This document shows positions 30,317 through 39,682 of a DNA stretch of 64,000 bases, piece by piece (position 1 is the stretch's first letter; every line of letters begins with the position of its first letter). The stretch comes from Rhodohalobacter barkolensis (GTDB lineage: Bacteria; Bacteroidota; Rhodothermia; Balneolales; Balneolaceae). The DNA lies in contig NZ_PISP01000006.1 in the NCBI RefSeq assembly GCF_002834295.1, positions 310,001 through 374,000 on the forward strand. The letters run 5' to 3'. The translations under genes were made by a program, and so were the position numbers. The notes under the pieces were generated by a model, which made no database searches, was not told the DNA's origin, and saw only the letters and a program-made list of their open reading frames with translations.

Positions 30317-30946
30317 ATGAAACTTATAAGTTTCTGTCTTACCATACTATTCACCTTCATATGTTTAACGGATTTAAAAGCACAGCAGGATGAGGGGTTG
30401 CATTTTGAATTATCATTTAATCAGAATGACTATAAAATGTTGCAGGAGAGAGCCGGTGAAAAGGGCGTTTCAGCCGATGATTTTGCACGCTGGATCGGTA
30501 GTAATGGTCGTTTTATCATCCTGAAACCCGGTGAAGATTTGGGTGAACTGCCTCAAAGCGCAAGATTAACGGTATTTGCATTGGATGAACGGGGTTCCAT
30601 TGTTGGAGAACACGGCATGAGAATACGAACAGCAGAGAGATCCACTGATTTAGGAAGATTGATGAATATCAGTGAACTGGGGCAAATATTTGAGCGTCTA
30701 TTTCCCGATGCCAACTTTTTTCCTGATGCTAACTTTTTCCCAGACTCTCACTTTTTTCCTGACACCCTTTTTAACACAATGGACGAAGTGACAAAGGTTG
30801 TTGCAGAAGCCGGCAGGAAGGTTTCAACTTCTGAAGCTGTAAGTTTTGTACTTACTGTTACACCTGATGGCGACCGCTTTGAAGTCCCTGCAAAACCCGG
30901 ATATGTGCTTTTTGCCGGTCATTTGATTGGGCCCAATCGATTATAA
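30317..30946 (+). CDS. Secreted hypothetical protein with four FPDxxF repeats
   Basis: A 209-residue protein with a Sec signal peptide (first ~22 residues, cut after LKAQ). I recognise no family. The central part has four consecutive hexapeptides at residues 129-152: FPDANF twice, then FPDSHF and FPDTLF. Flanking these are mixed alpha/beta segments. No cysteine is seen in the mature part and there is no lipobox, so it is likely periplasmic or secreted. It has its own promoter region (290 bases with no other gene upstream) and is followed by a terminator. Confidence 0.65.
   Translation: MKLISFCLTILFTFICLTDLKAQQDEGLHFELSFNQNDYKMLQERAGEKGVSADDFARWIGSNGRFIILKPGEDLGELPQSARLTVFALDERGSIVGEHGMRIRTAERSTDLGRLMNISELGQIFERLFPDANFFPDANFFPDSHFFPDTLFNTMDEVTKVVAEAGRKVSTSEAVSFVLTVTPDGDRFEVPAKPGYVLFAGHLIGPNRL
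30701..30772 (+). repeat. Four 18-bp tandem repeat units inside coding sequence
   Basis: Each unit encodes FPDxxF; the copies differ at third-codon positions (for example gatgcc/gatgct, cccgat/cctgat/ccagac). The silent divergence between copies suggests the peptide sequence is under selection and not a recent slippage product. Confidence 0.8.
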
Positions 30947-31000
30947 CTAGATAATATATCGCCCTAAATTATGCTGAAAGAAATAGGGTGTTATTTATGT

Positions 31001-31034
31001 AAGCCGAAGGAGAACTTCTTCTTCGGCTTTTTTT
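31001..31034 (+). terminator. Terminator after the FPDxxF protein gene
   Basis: AAGCCGAAG and CTTCGGCTT form a perfect 9-bp stem with an 11-base loop, followed by TTTTTTGT. Confidence 0.88.
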
Positions 31035-31252
31035 GTCTTGAATGGTGAAAGCATCTTTAGTTCATATTGATTTTACTTTTTGGCCCGGATGATATCAGTT
31101 AAATGGTTACACTGAGGGCACCCATTAGGTTTATTTCATTGTCATAAATTTTAAAAATTATAGATTGCTTATTGAGGCTAACGAGAATGCTTTTGAATTT
31201 AAATCGCTGAAAATAAGTTTTAATACCAGACTTCAACCAAAATCAAACGACT

Positions 31253-31834
31253 ATGATGAGATATATCAACGTTTTATCGGCACTAGTACTATTTTTATCT
31301 GCTTGTGGAGGCAATAGTGAAGATCAAACTGATTTAACGCCAGATTTACCTTCAGATACACCTCAGGAAGCATTTTTTGCAAATCTGTTTTCTCTTTGCG
31401 GTGAAACTTTTATTGGAGAATCAACATTCCCGGATGACCCGGATCACGATCTTGTCGATACAGAATTAAGAGCAACCGTTGAAACCTGCACGGAAGAGCA
31501 GATCAAAGTAGATTTTCTGCGTGATGGCGATACATGGCACGCAACGTGGGTTCTGGAAAAACGTGAAGACGGACTGCATCTATCACACGATCACATTGGC
31601 GATAAAGAGTATGAAGAGGGGGAAGAACCAGAGACCGGATATGGTGGCTATGCTGATGAAAGCGGAAATGAGTATCAACAATATTTTCCTGCTGATGATT
31701 ATACAGCAGAAATTTTACCTGAAGCTGCTACCAACGTTTGGATGATGGAGTATGATCCGGAAGAGGAAACATTTGTGTACGCTTTGGAGAGAAATGAGGA
31801 GCCGAGATTCCGAGCAGTTTTAACAAAGCAGTAA
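31253..31834 (+). CDS. Hypothetical lipoprotein
   Basis: A 193-residue lipoprotein: signal peptide with lipobox LSAC (lipidated Cys near residue 18). The mature part is acidic (many Glu/Asp) and contains three further cysteines. One stretch contains DGLHLSHDHIGDKEYEEGEEPE, which has no known motif that I can name. No family recognised. It stands alone between a terminator and the converging minus-strand gene. The upstream gap (31035-31252) shows nothing beyond AT-rich sequence. Confidence 0.65.
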   Translation: MMRYINVLSALVLFLSACGGNSEDQTDLTPDLPSDTPQEAFFANLFSLCGETFIGESTFPDDPDHDLVDTELRATVETCTEEQIKVDFLRDGDTWHATWVLEKREDGLHLSHDHIGDKEYEEGEEPETGYGGYADESGNEYQQYFPADDYTAEILPEAATNVWMMEYDPEEETFVYALERNEEPRFRAVLTKQ

Positions 31835-31876
31835 GCGCATTAAAAAAGGAGGGTTTAATAATGAACTCTCTTTCTT

Positions 31877-34786
31877 TTAAAATCCACCTATATAATAGGT
31901 TACTTCATTTCTTGTCGGTTCCCAGCCAATGGAAATACCGATATCTATGGCCATGTTACTGAGCCGAAACCTTGACCGGATACCTGCACCGTACACCGAT
32001 CGGCTTGCGTCTACTAAGTTTTGCTGATCCAAATCCGCTACTGTCTGAGAAAATAGAACGAGATAGATATTTGAAAGATAAACAGGCAGCAGAAGCCCAC
32101 CATCGTCTGGATAAACGATTGGAATAGTGTAACGGGTATCGAAAATGCCGGTATTATTAGTAGCACGCAGGGGCAGTTCAGAAAAGCTATCGGAGTAAAG
32201 GGATGAGGTGTTGAAAACCCGATCATCGGTTTGAGTAATTACCTGACCCGACAGGCGTAAAGATTGGTTGAACTTAGCTAAAGGAGAAATGTAGGTCGAG
32301 ATGTAACCCCTGAATCCTTTTCTGTCCGTTAAATTAGCATCAATCGTAAATTGGTCGGATTGAATATTCAAATCTGTTCGGTTCAACCCATAGCGCAACT
32401 CTGTAAAAAACACCCACCCCGAATTGGGCTGTACATCTCTGGTAAACTGACGCAGGTTATAGTTAAAAACGGTTCTTAAACCTAACGTGTGGCGTGTTCC
32501 GAATTCTGAATAGGATTGAGATGTATTGTCCGGATTGAGAAATTTTAACTGATTTATAAAATATTGAGGTTCAATCAACAGAGAAGAGAACCGGGCGTTC
32601 CGTTCAAGGTAATATCGGAAAGGTACTTTAAGTGAAACGCCTCGTGATTGTTGCAGTAAAGTGGCATTGAATTCCTGATCATTCTGGGTCACCTGAAATG
32701 AAATGAGTGAAGGATCATTAAAAATATTGAATCTGAAACCGGGAAAGAATCCTTTGTAGTTGTATTCCAGATCGTACCAGAACCGATCCAGGTAGTGAGA
32801 TAACTCGAACTCATATCGCTGACTATTCAATTGATCCACGCTTTCAAAGTTTAGGCTGAAACGGTCAAAACCATTCTGCCTCTCAAAACCGGGTATCCAT
32901 AGTCTTGGTTTTAACCATCCTAAACCTGTTTGATAACGTTTAAACTCCCATGAAGAAGAATCCGGCTGATTGTCTCGGTTCATGAGTGGACGTTTCAGCC
33001 GTTCCGTTATTTGAGGGGTTGATTTATAAGATGTACGTGGAAGGTTCAATTTCTCCGCATCTTCAAGATCAAGTAGCTGTAGGATTTGTTCATTTTGCTG
33101 CTGACTCACAAATGCAAGCCTTGATCCGTCGGGGGAGTAAGAGGGTTCAAAGCTATTGTAAATACCGTGAGTAATCTGGCTGACTTGGTCTTCGCCAACA
33201 TGGTATTCATAAATATTCATGGCTCCATCATCATCCGAAACTAACAACAATCGGTTGCCATCGGGATGCCAGCTCAGGTCAAATATGGATCCGTTTTCAA
33301 AAACGATGTCCGGTTCTCCGGTTAGAACAGATTCTTGTTCAAGAAGAGATTCAAACCAAACCGCCTGAATACTGTTTATTTTACCAATAAGAGCAACGTT
33401 GCCGGAATCATTTGGAAAAGGAGAAGCCTGGATGATTGAGCTGTTGTCCGGTTTTGAAAACTTTTTGATGATTTCGCCATTTCCGGAATCTAAAAGAACA
33501 AGGTTTTGAGTGTGTGCATCTGATTGAAGGGCATAAAGCTGACCTGCATGCTCAACCGGAGAAAACAAGCGTTGTTCCTTTGTGATTCGATATGGTTTTC
33601 CGGTTCGGAGGTTGAGTTGATAAAGATCTCCGCGAAACACATTGTCATATCTTGAATCTGAATGGTACCGGCTAAAATGAATAGATGTGGAATCTTCTGA
33701 GAAATTGTAAATAAGATCTTCTGTGATTACAACTTCGGTCAACAAATCTGATTGTTCAGATTCAATATCGTAGAGGTAAAAACCTGACGGTTTATTGCAA
33801 AACCGGCTATAGAATATCAGAGTGTTATTGTCCGTCCAAAGAGGCCTGTTTGCGCGCCGACACTCTCCACTTAAGGGAAGCTGAATTCCGGGAGCATTTG
33901 AAAAGTCCCGGGTGGATTCAGTTTTTCTATCCTGCTCGTCGGAACTCATTTCATCAGAAAACTCCCGATATAGTGAAGCCGGCCATTCACCGGTTTGGGT
34001 TCTCAAAGCAAATCCATATCCTAAAAATGGGTATTTATAATGGAACTGAATAGAATTTTTGGCCGTCTCCACACCATATTTATTCTGAAGCCAGTGCATA
34101 AATTGGTAGCCGCCAATATAATGCCTGTTAAAGGGGAGTGAATAATCTGTAGTGTGTAATAACTGTCCCATCGACCACTCTTCAGAAGTATCCAGCAAGC
34201 TGTTAAATTGATGGTTGAAAAAGGGATAGTTTCCACGGCCTGATCCCGGGATTGAGCCATGGCTTTCATATTCAACGGCAATTCCTTCATGTAAACCAAG
34301 AGGTGCTGCAGAGTGAACGGATCGTCTTACATCAGGCGAAAATAGGCCTAATAATCTTGTCATCGCCGGTGGGTTCACGCTAAAATGCAGGGCATGAACC
34401 AACTCGTGAGGTAAAACAGACTCAAGCCAGTCTCCCGATTGTGGACTTAAGGCTTTTCCCCGAATTGGAGAGAGTTCAACTTCCGACCTGAAGTTAATAG
34501 GGGTTACAAATCCATTTGATCGATCATTTTGTGGATTTAAAATGAAAGGAAATTTTTTGAGTTCTCCTCCAAACAGGTTTTGAATATCTCCATATTCCGC
34601 TTCCAGGATAGAGAGAGACCGAATGGCTTCTTCTCTGTATTGAGCGGGATAGATGACCCTGAACTGTTCAGATTGTATTTCCTGCCAGTCCAATCCGGGC
34701 AGGCGGTATTGTGTGGAATAGATCTGGGCAGAAACATCCTGGATCAATAACCCTAAAAAGAGAAGGAAAAGAGAATATAATTTCAT
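31877..34786 (-). CDS. Secreted gluzincin-like / TolB-like propeller / beta-barrel protein
   Basis: A 969-residue exported protein (signal peptide MKLYSLFLLF to QDVSA). Residues ~30-170 hold a gluzincin-type peptidase motif: H127-E128-x-x-H131 in LPHELVHALHF and a possible third ligand in GLHEGIAVEYES. Residues ~280-600 contain WD40/TolB-like repeats (LSWHPDGNRLLLVSDDDG, PSYSPDGSRLAFVSQ). The last ~350 residues read as outer-membrane barrel strands and end in VTYYIGGF, an aromatic-terminal strand. The ATG at 34786 precedes the signal peptide; a GTG 30 bases upstream is less likely. Function is unknown; peptidase activity is inferred from the motif only. Confidence 0.75.
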   Translation of the reverse strand: MKLYSLFLLFLGLLIQDVSAQIYSTQYRLPGLDWQEIQSEQFRVIYPAQYREEAIRSLSILEAEYGDIQNLFGGELKKFPFILNPQNDRSNGFVTPINFRSEVELSPIRGKALSPQSGDWLESVLPHELVHALHFSVNPPAMTRLLGLFSPDVRRSVHSAAPLGLHEGIAVEYESHGSIPGSGRGNYPFFNHQFNSLLDTSEEWSMGQLLHTTDYSLPFNRHYIGGYQFMHWLQNKYGVETAKNSIQFHYKYPFLGYGFALRTQTGEWPASLYREFSDEMSSDEQDRKTESTRDFSNAPGIQLPLSGECRRANRPLWTDNNTLIFYSRFCNKPSGFYLYDIESEQSDLLTEVVITEDLIYNFSEDSTSIHFSRYHSDSRYDNVFRGDLYQLNLRTGKPYRITKEQRLFSPVEHAGQLYALQSDAHTQNLVLLDSGNGEIIKKFSKPDNSSIIQASPFPNDSGNVALIGKINSIQAVWFESLLEQESVLTGEPDIVFENGSIFDLSWHPDGNRLLLVSDDDGAMNIYEYHVGEDQVSQITHGIYNSFEPSYSPDGSRLAFVSQQQNEQILQLLDLEDAEKLNLPRTSYKSTPQITERLKRPLMNRDNQPDSSSWEFKRYQTGLGWLKPRLWIPGFERQNGFDRFSLNFESVDQLNSQRYEFELSHYLDRFWYDLEYNYKGFFPGFRFNIFNDPSLISFQVTQNDQEFNATLLQQSRGVSLKVPFRYYLERNARFSSLLIEPQYFINQLKFLNPDNTSQSYSEFGTRHTLGLRTVFNYNLRQFTRDVQPNSGWVFFTELRYGLNRTDLNIQSDQFTIDANLTDRKGFRGYISTYISPLAKFNQSLRLSGQVITQTDDRVFNTSSLYSDSFSELPLRATNNTGIFDTRYTIPIVYPDDGGLLLPVYLSNIYLVLFSQTVADLDQQNLVDASRSVYGAGIRSRFRLSNMAIDIGISIGWEPTRNEVTYYIGGF

Positions 34787-35001
34787 GACAGTCTTGGTTG
34801 AGGGTGTAAATATCACAACATTCTGATTGAATACAAACAGATTTAATGCAAAGAAGAGATATTCTGTAGTTAACTTGGTATAAAGGCATTGAGTGAAATT
34901 TGTATCCGCATAAGAGCGATAGTGGAACCTTTATATTCAAATTTTTTTTATGTTTTTATAAGAGTCGTAACAAATAACCTAAAGTAATAGACGAGGTTAG
35001 G

Positions 35002-36129
35002 ATGGTAAGTGAAAATGAAATCAATAAACTGGTAAACAGAAAAGGGAGTGATTTGGTAACAATCACCCTGCCAACTCATAAAACCGGAGAAGAGTCCAAA
35101 CAGGACCCAATTCGATTAAAAAATTTGTTGACTGAAGCCGTTTCTATTTTGAAAGAGAACGGTAAAAAAGAGTCTGATGCTGAACAGTATTTGAAATCGG
35201 CATTTGACCTGCTTGATAAACCGATGTTTTGGTCACACGCAGATAAAAGTTTGGCCATTTATATAACAGAGGGTGAGACCGATATTTTTAAACTGCCATA
35301 TAAAGTGGATAGTGAGGTGTATGTAAACGACCATCACTTGATTACACCGCTGCTTCCTATGTTAAGTATGGATGGCACGTTCTGTGTAGTTGCGGTTAGT
35401 CGCCAGGACGCTAAACTACTGAAGTGCACCCGGGATGACGTAGAAGATATAACGCCTGCGGATGTTTCGGTTTCTGTTGCAGACTATCTTGAAGTTGACC
35501 AGGAAAAACAACTTCAATACCACACAGGATCCAAATCTCAAGAAGCCATGTATTTTGGTCACGGGGCAAGTGAGGAGGACAAAAAAGTTATTGTAGAGCA
35601 GTACTTGCGTGAATTTGAAAAAGAGGTTACAAAAGTAATGCGAGAAAGAAATGACCCGCTCGTGGCTATGGGACTGAAGGATAACCTATCCCTCTATAAA
35701 AAAGTGAATAATTACGGCAGGTTAGTTGATGATGCAGTAGAGTTCAATCCGGATGAGCTGTCAGATCAGGAAATTAAAGATAAAGGATGGAATGTAATTC
35801 AGAAGCATTTTCTAAAAGATATGTACAATTCACTTGAGAAATTTTCTGAAAAAACAGAAGGCAAGGTATCCAACAATTTGGGCGACATTGTGGAGGCTAC
35901 TATTCAGGGCCGATCCCACACTATTTTTATCTCAAAAGATGAAAAGAAATGGGGCGTGTTTGATGAAGCTGAACAAACTGTTCATTACAGCAGTAAACCC
36001 AAAAATGGAGACATTGAACTGCTGAACTGGCTTTCTATTACTGGCAGAAAAACCGGAAGCAACGTTTATATGCTGGAAAAAGAAGAGATGCCTATGCACT
36101 CTACTGTAGCAGCTGAGTTCAGATTTTAA
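35002..36129 (+). CDS. baeRF (eRF1-like) family protein
   Basis: A 375-residue soluble protein resembling the bacterial archaeo-eukaryotic release factor (baeRF) families: an opening LVTITLPTHKTGEESKQDPIRLKNLL and three-part alpha/beta architecture. Near the C-terminus is a conserved tail MLEKEEMPMHSTVAAEFRF. In such proteins the middle region replaces the GGQ of eRF1, and they are proposed to act on stalled ribosomes; activity here is untested. A purine-rich AGGTTAGG precedes the start, and a terminator follows directly. Monocistronic. Confidence 0.72.
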   Translation: MVSENEINKLVNRKGSDLVTITLPTHKTGEESKQDPIRLKNLLTEAVSILKENGKKESDAEQYLKSAFDLLDKPMFWSHADKSLAIYITEGETDIFKLPYKVDSEVYVNDHHLITPLLPMLSMDGTFCVVAVSRQDAKLLKCTRDDVEDITPADVSVSVADYLEVDQEKQLQYHTGSKSQEAMYFGHGASEEDKKVIVEQYLREFEKEVTKVMRERNDPLVAMGLKDNLSLYKKVNNYGRLVDDAVEFNPDELSDQEIKDKGWNVIQKHFLKDMYNSLEKFSEKTEGKVSNNLGDIVEATIQGRSHTIFISKDEKKWGVFDEAEQTVHYSSKPKNGDIELLNWLSITGRKTGSNVYMLEKEEMPMHSTVAAEFRF

Positions 36130-36150
36130 GTGAGTCAGTATTTTAAATTC

Positions 36151-36186
36151 AAGCGGTGTCTGAAAAGTCGGATACCGCTTTTTTTA
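36151..36186 (+). terminator. Terminator after baeRF gene
   Basis: AAGCGGT pairs with ACCGCTT (7-bp stem), followed by T6; extra pairs continue partly inside the loop. Confidence 0.85.
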
Positions 36187-36422
36187 TGTCTATAAAAGAG
36201 AGAGTTATTCAGTGTTATTCTGAGTGGAGCTAAAAACAGAGGGGGATATCCTGAGGAAAATCATAGATTTTCAGGCATCAAAAAAGCTTAAGGTCATGTA
36301 GCCCCTTACCATAAGTATATTTAAAAAGTTGTTTCAGAATCGGTTCTGATTTCAAAGAGTGCAATGAATTGATTACTATAGTGGCAATCTTTGCCATAAT
36401 TAATCAAATTCAAATGTATCGA

Positions 36423-38999
36423 ATGAAATCTTTACTACAATCTATTTTACTATTGCTCATTGTGCCTGCGGTAGCCTTTTCGCAGGTAGAATTGGAATAC
36501 TACTTGCCGGATGGCGTTACCTATAACCCTGATATTCCAACACCTAAAGAAGTGGTTGGCCATGAAGTGGGTGAGTGGCATATTACACACGACAAGCTGG
36601 TCCAGTATATGTATGCGCTGGCTGAAGCCTCAGATCGGGTAACCATACAGGAATATGCCCGCACGTATGAAAATCGTCCGCTTCTTGTATTGACCATTAC
36701 CGCACCGGACAACCACAGTTCAATCGATCAGATTAAATCGAACCAAAGTCTTTTGCGTAATCCAGAACGATCCGGTAATCTCGACCTGGAGTCGATGCCG
36801 GTAATTGTGAATATGGGATTCAGCGTTCACGGAAATGAAGCAAGTGGCTCAAACGCATCCCTTGTAAGTGCCTATCACTTTGCGGCAGCTCAGGGAGATG
36901 AAATTGAGGAGACTCTAAGCAACACCGTAATTTTACTCGATCCATCATTCAACCCGGATGGACTTCAGCGTTTTTCTACATGGGTGAATATGCATAAAAG
37001 TGCTACAACTGCTACCGATCCGGCTGCGCGTGAGTTTGGTGAAGTATGGCCCGGTGGCAGAACCAATCACTATTGGTTTGACCTGAATCGCGACTGGATG
37101 CCGGTAGTGCACCCGGAAAGCCGTGGCCGAATTAAGATGTATCAGGAGTGGAAACCACATGTGCTTACAGATCATCACGAAATGGGTACTAACTCCACAT
37201 TTTTCTTCCAGCCGGGTATTCCATCCCGAACACATCCGTTAACCCCGCAAAGAAATCAGGACTTAACGGCAGCGATTGGGGAGTACCATGCGGACGAACT
37301 GGATGAAATTCAAAGTCTTTATTACACCAGGGAGTCTTTCGATGATTTCTACTACGGAAAGGGTTCCACCTATCCCGACATTTTTGGAACAATCGGGATT
37401 TTGTTTGAACAGGCGAGTTCTCGAGGACATGCGCAGGAGAGCGATCACGGAGTTGTTGAGTTCCCATTTGCGGTTAGAAATCAGTTCAGAACATCACTTT
37501 CGACGGTTAAAGCGGCAAATGGCTTGAGAATGGAGCTCCATAATAACATGAGAGAGTTTTATCGGGAAGTACAGCAAGAGGCGTCACGCAGCTCGGTGAA
37601 AGCTTTTGTTATAGGGGATACATACGATTCCGGTAAAAACTACCACTTTGCCGATCTGATGAGCCGTCATAATGTTGAAATTTATGAGTTGGCTCAGAAT
37701 CTTGAAGTGGATGGTAAGAGCTTTGAGCAGGGAAAGGCCTGGGTAATTCCGGTTGAACAGACTGAGTATAAGTTTATAGAGGCGATGTTTGAACGGAGAA
37801 CTGAGTTTACCGACAGCCTTTTTTATGATGTTTCTACGTGGACTTTACCATCTGCATTTAACCTGCCTCACGTCGAATTGAATCAGCGTCAGTTTGATTC
37901 AAACTTGATGGGAGATAGAGTTGAGTCGCCTGAAAAACCATCCGGACAGATCATCGGCGGTAGAAGTAATTACGCTTATGCTTTTGAGTGGGATGAATAT
38001 TATGCTCCACGTGCGCTTTACAGGCTGCAAGAACTTGGGGTTCGAACTCAGGCAGCATTTCAGAAGTTTCAATCCGTCGTTTCAACCGGTGCTAAAGAGT
38101 TTAATTATGGTACAATAGTCGTACCGTTAGGAATCCAGGATGTAGATGAGGCAACCATCTTCAGAACCATGCAGGAGATCGCTGAGGAAGACGGTGTAGA
38201 CGTTTATAACCTTAGAACCGGACTTGCTGCAAGCGGCGTTGATTTGGGCAGTCCAAATGTGAATGCCCTAGAAAAACCGAGCATAGCTATTCTTGTAGGA
38301 AGCGGTGTAAGTAACCTTGAGGCTGGCGAGGTGTGGCATCAGCTCGATCAGAGATATAAGATCCCGATTACGCTGCTGGAAAAAGACAGGGTAGGACGAA
38401 CCGACCTAAGCCGATATAACCGGTTAGTTCTGGTGAACGGAGGTTACGGAGACCTTAGCGAAAGTGCGAAGGCAGATCTTAAATCTTGGGTTCGTGACGG
38501 AGGAACATTAATCGTTCAAAAAAGTGCAGTAAACTGGGCTATCAGTGAAGGGTTGTTGAACGCCGAAAGAGTAGAGCAGGAATCTTCTGATAACAGGAGA
38601 GTTGCCTACGAAGATCTTTCCGCCGCACGCGGGGCACAAGGTATTGGAGGATCAATATTTGAAGCCAATTTAGACAATACGAACCCACTGATGTTTGGCT
38701 ACCGAAACGATAGCATGCACATTTTCAGAAACAGCACCACATTTCTTCAGATTACCGAAAATCAGGCTGCTACGCCACTTTATTTAACCGACAACCCATT
38801 GGTGAGCGGTTATATTTCGGGTGAAAACAGTGAGCTGATAAAGAATACGGCATCCATCATGGTAGGAAGTTACGGATCGGGCCGCGTGATTGGATTTGTA
38901 GACAATCCAAATTTCAGAGCATTTTGGTTTGGTACCAATAAATTGTTTGCCAATGCACTGTTTTTTGGGGATCAAATTAGCCGTACCGCAACGAACTAG
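36423..38999 (+). CDS. Secreted M14 family zinc carboxypeptidase
   Basis: An 858-residue exported protein (signal peptide MKSLLQSILLLLIVPAVAFSQ). The N-terminal M14 carboxypeptidase domain has the zinc motif H136-x-x-E139 in SVHGNEASG, LDPSFNPDG, FDLNRDW and a third ligand in LTDHHEMG, with the catalytic glutamate probably in ILFEQASSRG. The ~350-residue C-terminal part has a glutamine amidotransferase-like/ThuA-like layout (ILVGSGVSNLEAGEVWH, VRDGGTLIVQ). The ATG at 36423 directly begins the signal peptide; the upstream TTG would add an unlikely extension. It acts in periplasm or outside, trimming peptides. A terminator follows. Confidence 0.87.
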   Translation: MKSLLQSILLLLIVPAVAFSQVELEYYLPDGVTYNPDIPTPKEVVGHEVGEWHITHDKLVQYMYALAEASDRVTIQEYARTYENRPLLVLTITAPDNHSSIDQIKSNQSLLRNPERSGNLDLESMPVIVNMGFSVHGNEASGSNASLVSAYHFAAAQGDEIEETLSNTVILLDPSFNPDGLQRFSTWVNMHKSATTATDPAAREFGEVWPGGRTNHYWFDLNRDWMPVVHPESRGRIKMYQEWKPHVLTDHHEMGTNSTFFFQPGIPSRTHPLTPQRNQDLTAAIGEYHADELDEIQSLYYTRESFDDFYYGKGSTYPDIFGTIGILFEQASSRGHAQESDHGVVEFPFAVRNQFRTSLSTVKAANGLRMELHNNMREFYREVQQEASRSSVKAFVIGDTYDSGKNYHFADLMSRHNVEIYELAQNLEVDGKSFEQGKAWVIPVEQTEYKFIEAMFERRTEFTDSLFYDVSTWTLPSAFNLPHVELNQRQFDSNLMGDRVESPEKPSGQIIGGRSNYAYAFEWDEYYAPRALYRLQELGVRTQAAFQKFQSVVSTGAKEFNYGTIVVPLGIQDVDEATIFRTMQEIAEEDGVDVYNLRTGLAASGVDLGSPNVNALEKPSIAILVGSGVSNLEAGEVWHQLDQRYKIPITLLEKDRVGRTDLSRYNRLVLVNGGYGDLSESAKADLKSWVRDGGTLIVQKSAVNWAISEGLLNAERVEQESSDNRRVAYEDLSAARGAQGIGGSIFEANLDNTNPLMFGYRNDSMHIFRNSTTFLQITENQAATPLYLTDNPLVSGYISGENSELIKNTASIMVGSYGSGRVIGFVDNPNFRAFWFGTNKLFANALFFGDQISRTATN

Positions 39000-39020
39000 T
39001 TATTGTTTCTTTTAGGGTTT

Positions 39021-39057
39021 AAGCCTGTATCCCAAGTTGAGGGTACAGGCTTTTTTA
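39021..39057 (+). terminator. Terminator after M14 peptidase gene
   Basis: AAGCCTGTATCCC pairs with GGGTACAGGCTT (one G-T/bulge) across AAGTTGA, followed by T6. Confidence 0.88.
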
Positions 39058-39113
39058 TTTATTTCGGACAAATTTTCCAAAATGTCTTGACAAAGAAGCC
39101 GGGCCGCCTTAAT

Positions 39114-39133
39114 TTAAGATTAAATACTCTTAA
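39114..39133. promoter_or_regulatory. Putative operator of the Rrf2 regulator (dyad 1)
   Basis: TTAAGA-N8-TCTTAA, a perfect 6-bp dyad, ends 17 bases before the Rrf2 start codon. The same spacing and half-site occur at dyad 2 before the cytochrome c gene. A TTGACA-like hexamer (39087-39092) lies upstream. Function as an autoregulatory operator is inferred. Confidence 0.55.
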
Positions 39134-39150
39134 TTACTTTTTGGATCATA

Positions 39151-39615
39151 ATGCTACTATCTAAGTCATGTATTTACGGCTTGCGCGCCTCGCTATACCT
39201 CGCCTCCCGATCGAGTGAGGACTACATTCCTATCAGGAAAATGAGTGATGATCTTGAGATATCATTTCATTTCTTAACTAAGATTTTACAACAACTTACT
39301 GCAAATAATCTGTTGGAGTCTTTTAAAGGGCCAAATGGTGGTGTTCGCTTAAAGAGATCAGGCGAAGAAATTACATTCATGGATATCGTAATTGCCATTG
39401 ACGGTCCGGCTCTGTTTACGGAATGTGCTTTAGGTTTACCAGGGTGCGGAGTTGAAAAACCATGTCCTTTTCACGAGCAGTGGGCCGAAACAAGAGACAA
39501 AATTAAACAGATGATGGAAAGCACCAGCATCAGTGACCTGGCCATAAAAGGAATGGAAGAGAATTTACGACTAACAGCAAAAGGAGGCTTTGAGAAATTT
39601 TTTGATTTAGAATAG
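39151..39615 (+). CDS. Rrf2 family regulator, NsrR-like (three-Cys)
   Basis: A 154-residue Rrf2-family winged-helix regulator: N-terminal MLLSKSCIYGLRASLYLA, DNA-binding helix ISFHFLTKILQQLTANNLLESFKGPNGGVRL, then the cluster-binding region with cysteines C92, C99 and C105 (ECALGLPGCGVEKPCPFHEQW). Three cysteines at these positions closely match the NO-sensing [4Fe-4S] regulator NsrR (C93, C99 and C105 in the Streptomyces protein). It precedes the nos genes and shares dyad operators with them, so it is the likely NO- or redox-responsive repressor of the cluster. IscR-like cluster sensing is the alternative. Confidence 0.87.
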   Translation: MLLSKSCIYGLRASLYLASRSSEDYIPIRKMSDDLEISFHFLTKILQQLTANNLLESFKGPNGGVRLKRSGEEITFMDIVIAIDGPALFTECALGLPGCGVEKPCPFHEQWAETRDKIKQMMESTSISDLAIKGMEENLRLTAKGGFEKFFDLE

Positions 39616-39639
39616 TCTCAAAAAAAAATTTAATCCTAA

Positions 39640-39659
39640 TTAAGACAAAGTTATCTTTT
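39640..39659. promoter_or_regulatory. Putative operator before the nos operon (dyad 2)
   Basis: TTAAGA-N8-TCTTTT has the same half-site and 8-base spacer as dyad 1, with one end mismatched. It lies 23 bases before the cytochrome c start codon, where a repressor would block the promoter. A 12-base direct repeat (TTTAACCAAAAT) follows at 39657-39668 and 39673-39684. Confidence 0.5.
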
Positions 39660-39682
39660 AACCAAAATAAGATTTAACCAAA

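Noticed and set aside
36205-36260. Resemblance to a widespread intergenic repeat, also near 58505-58560
   Set aside because: Only short stretches fit and the two copies do not match each other well enough to support a repeat call.
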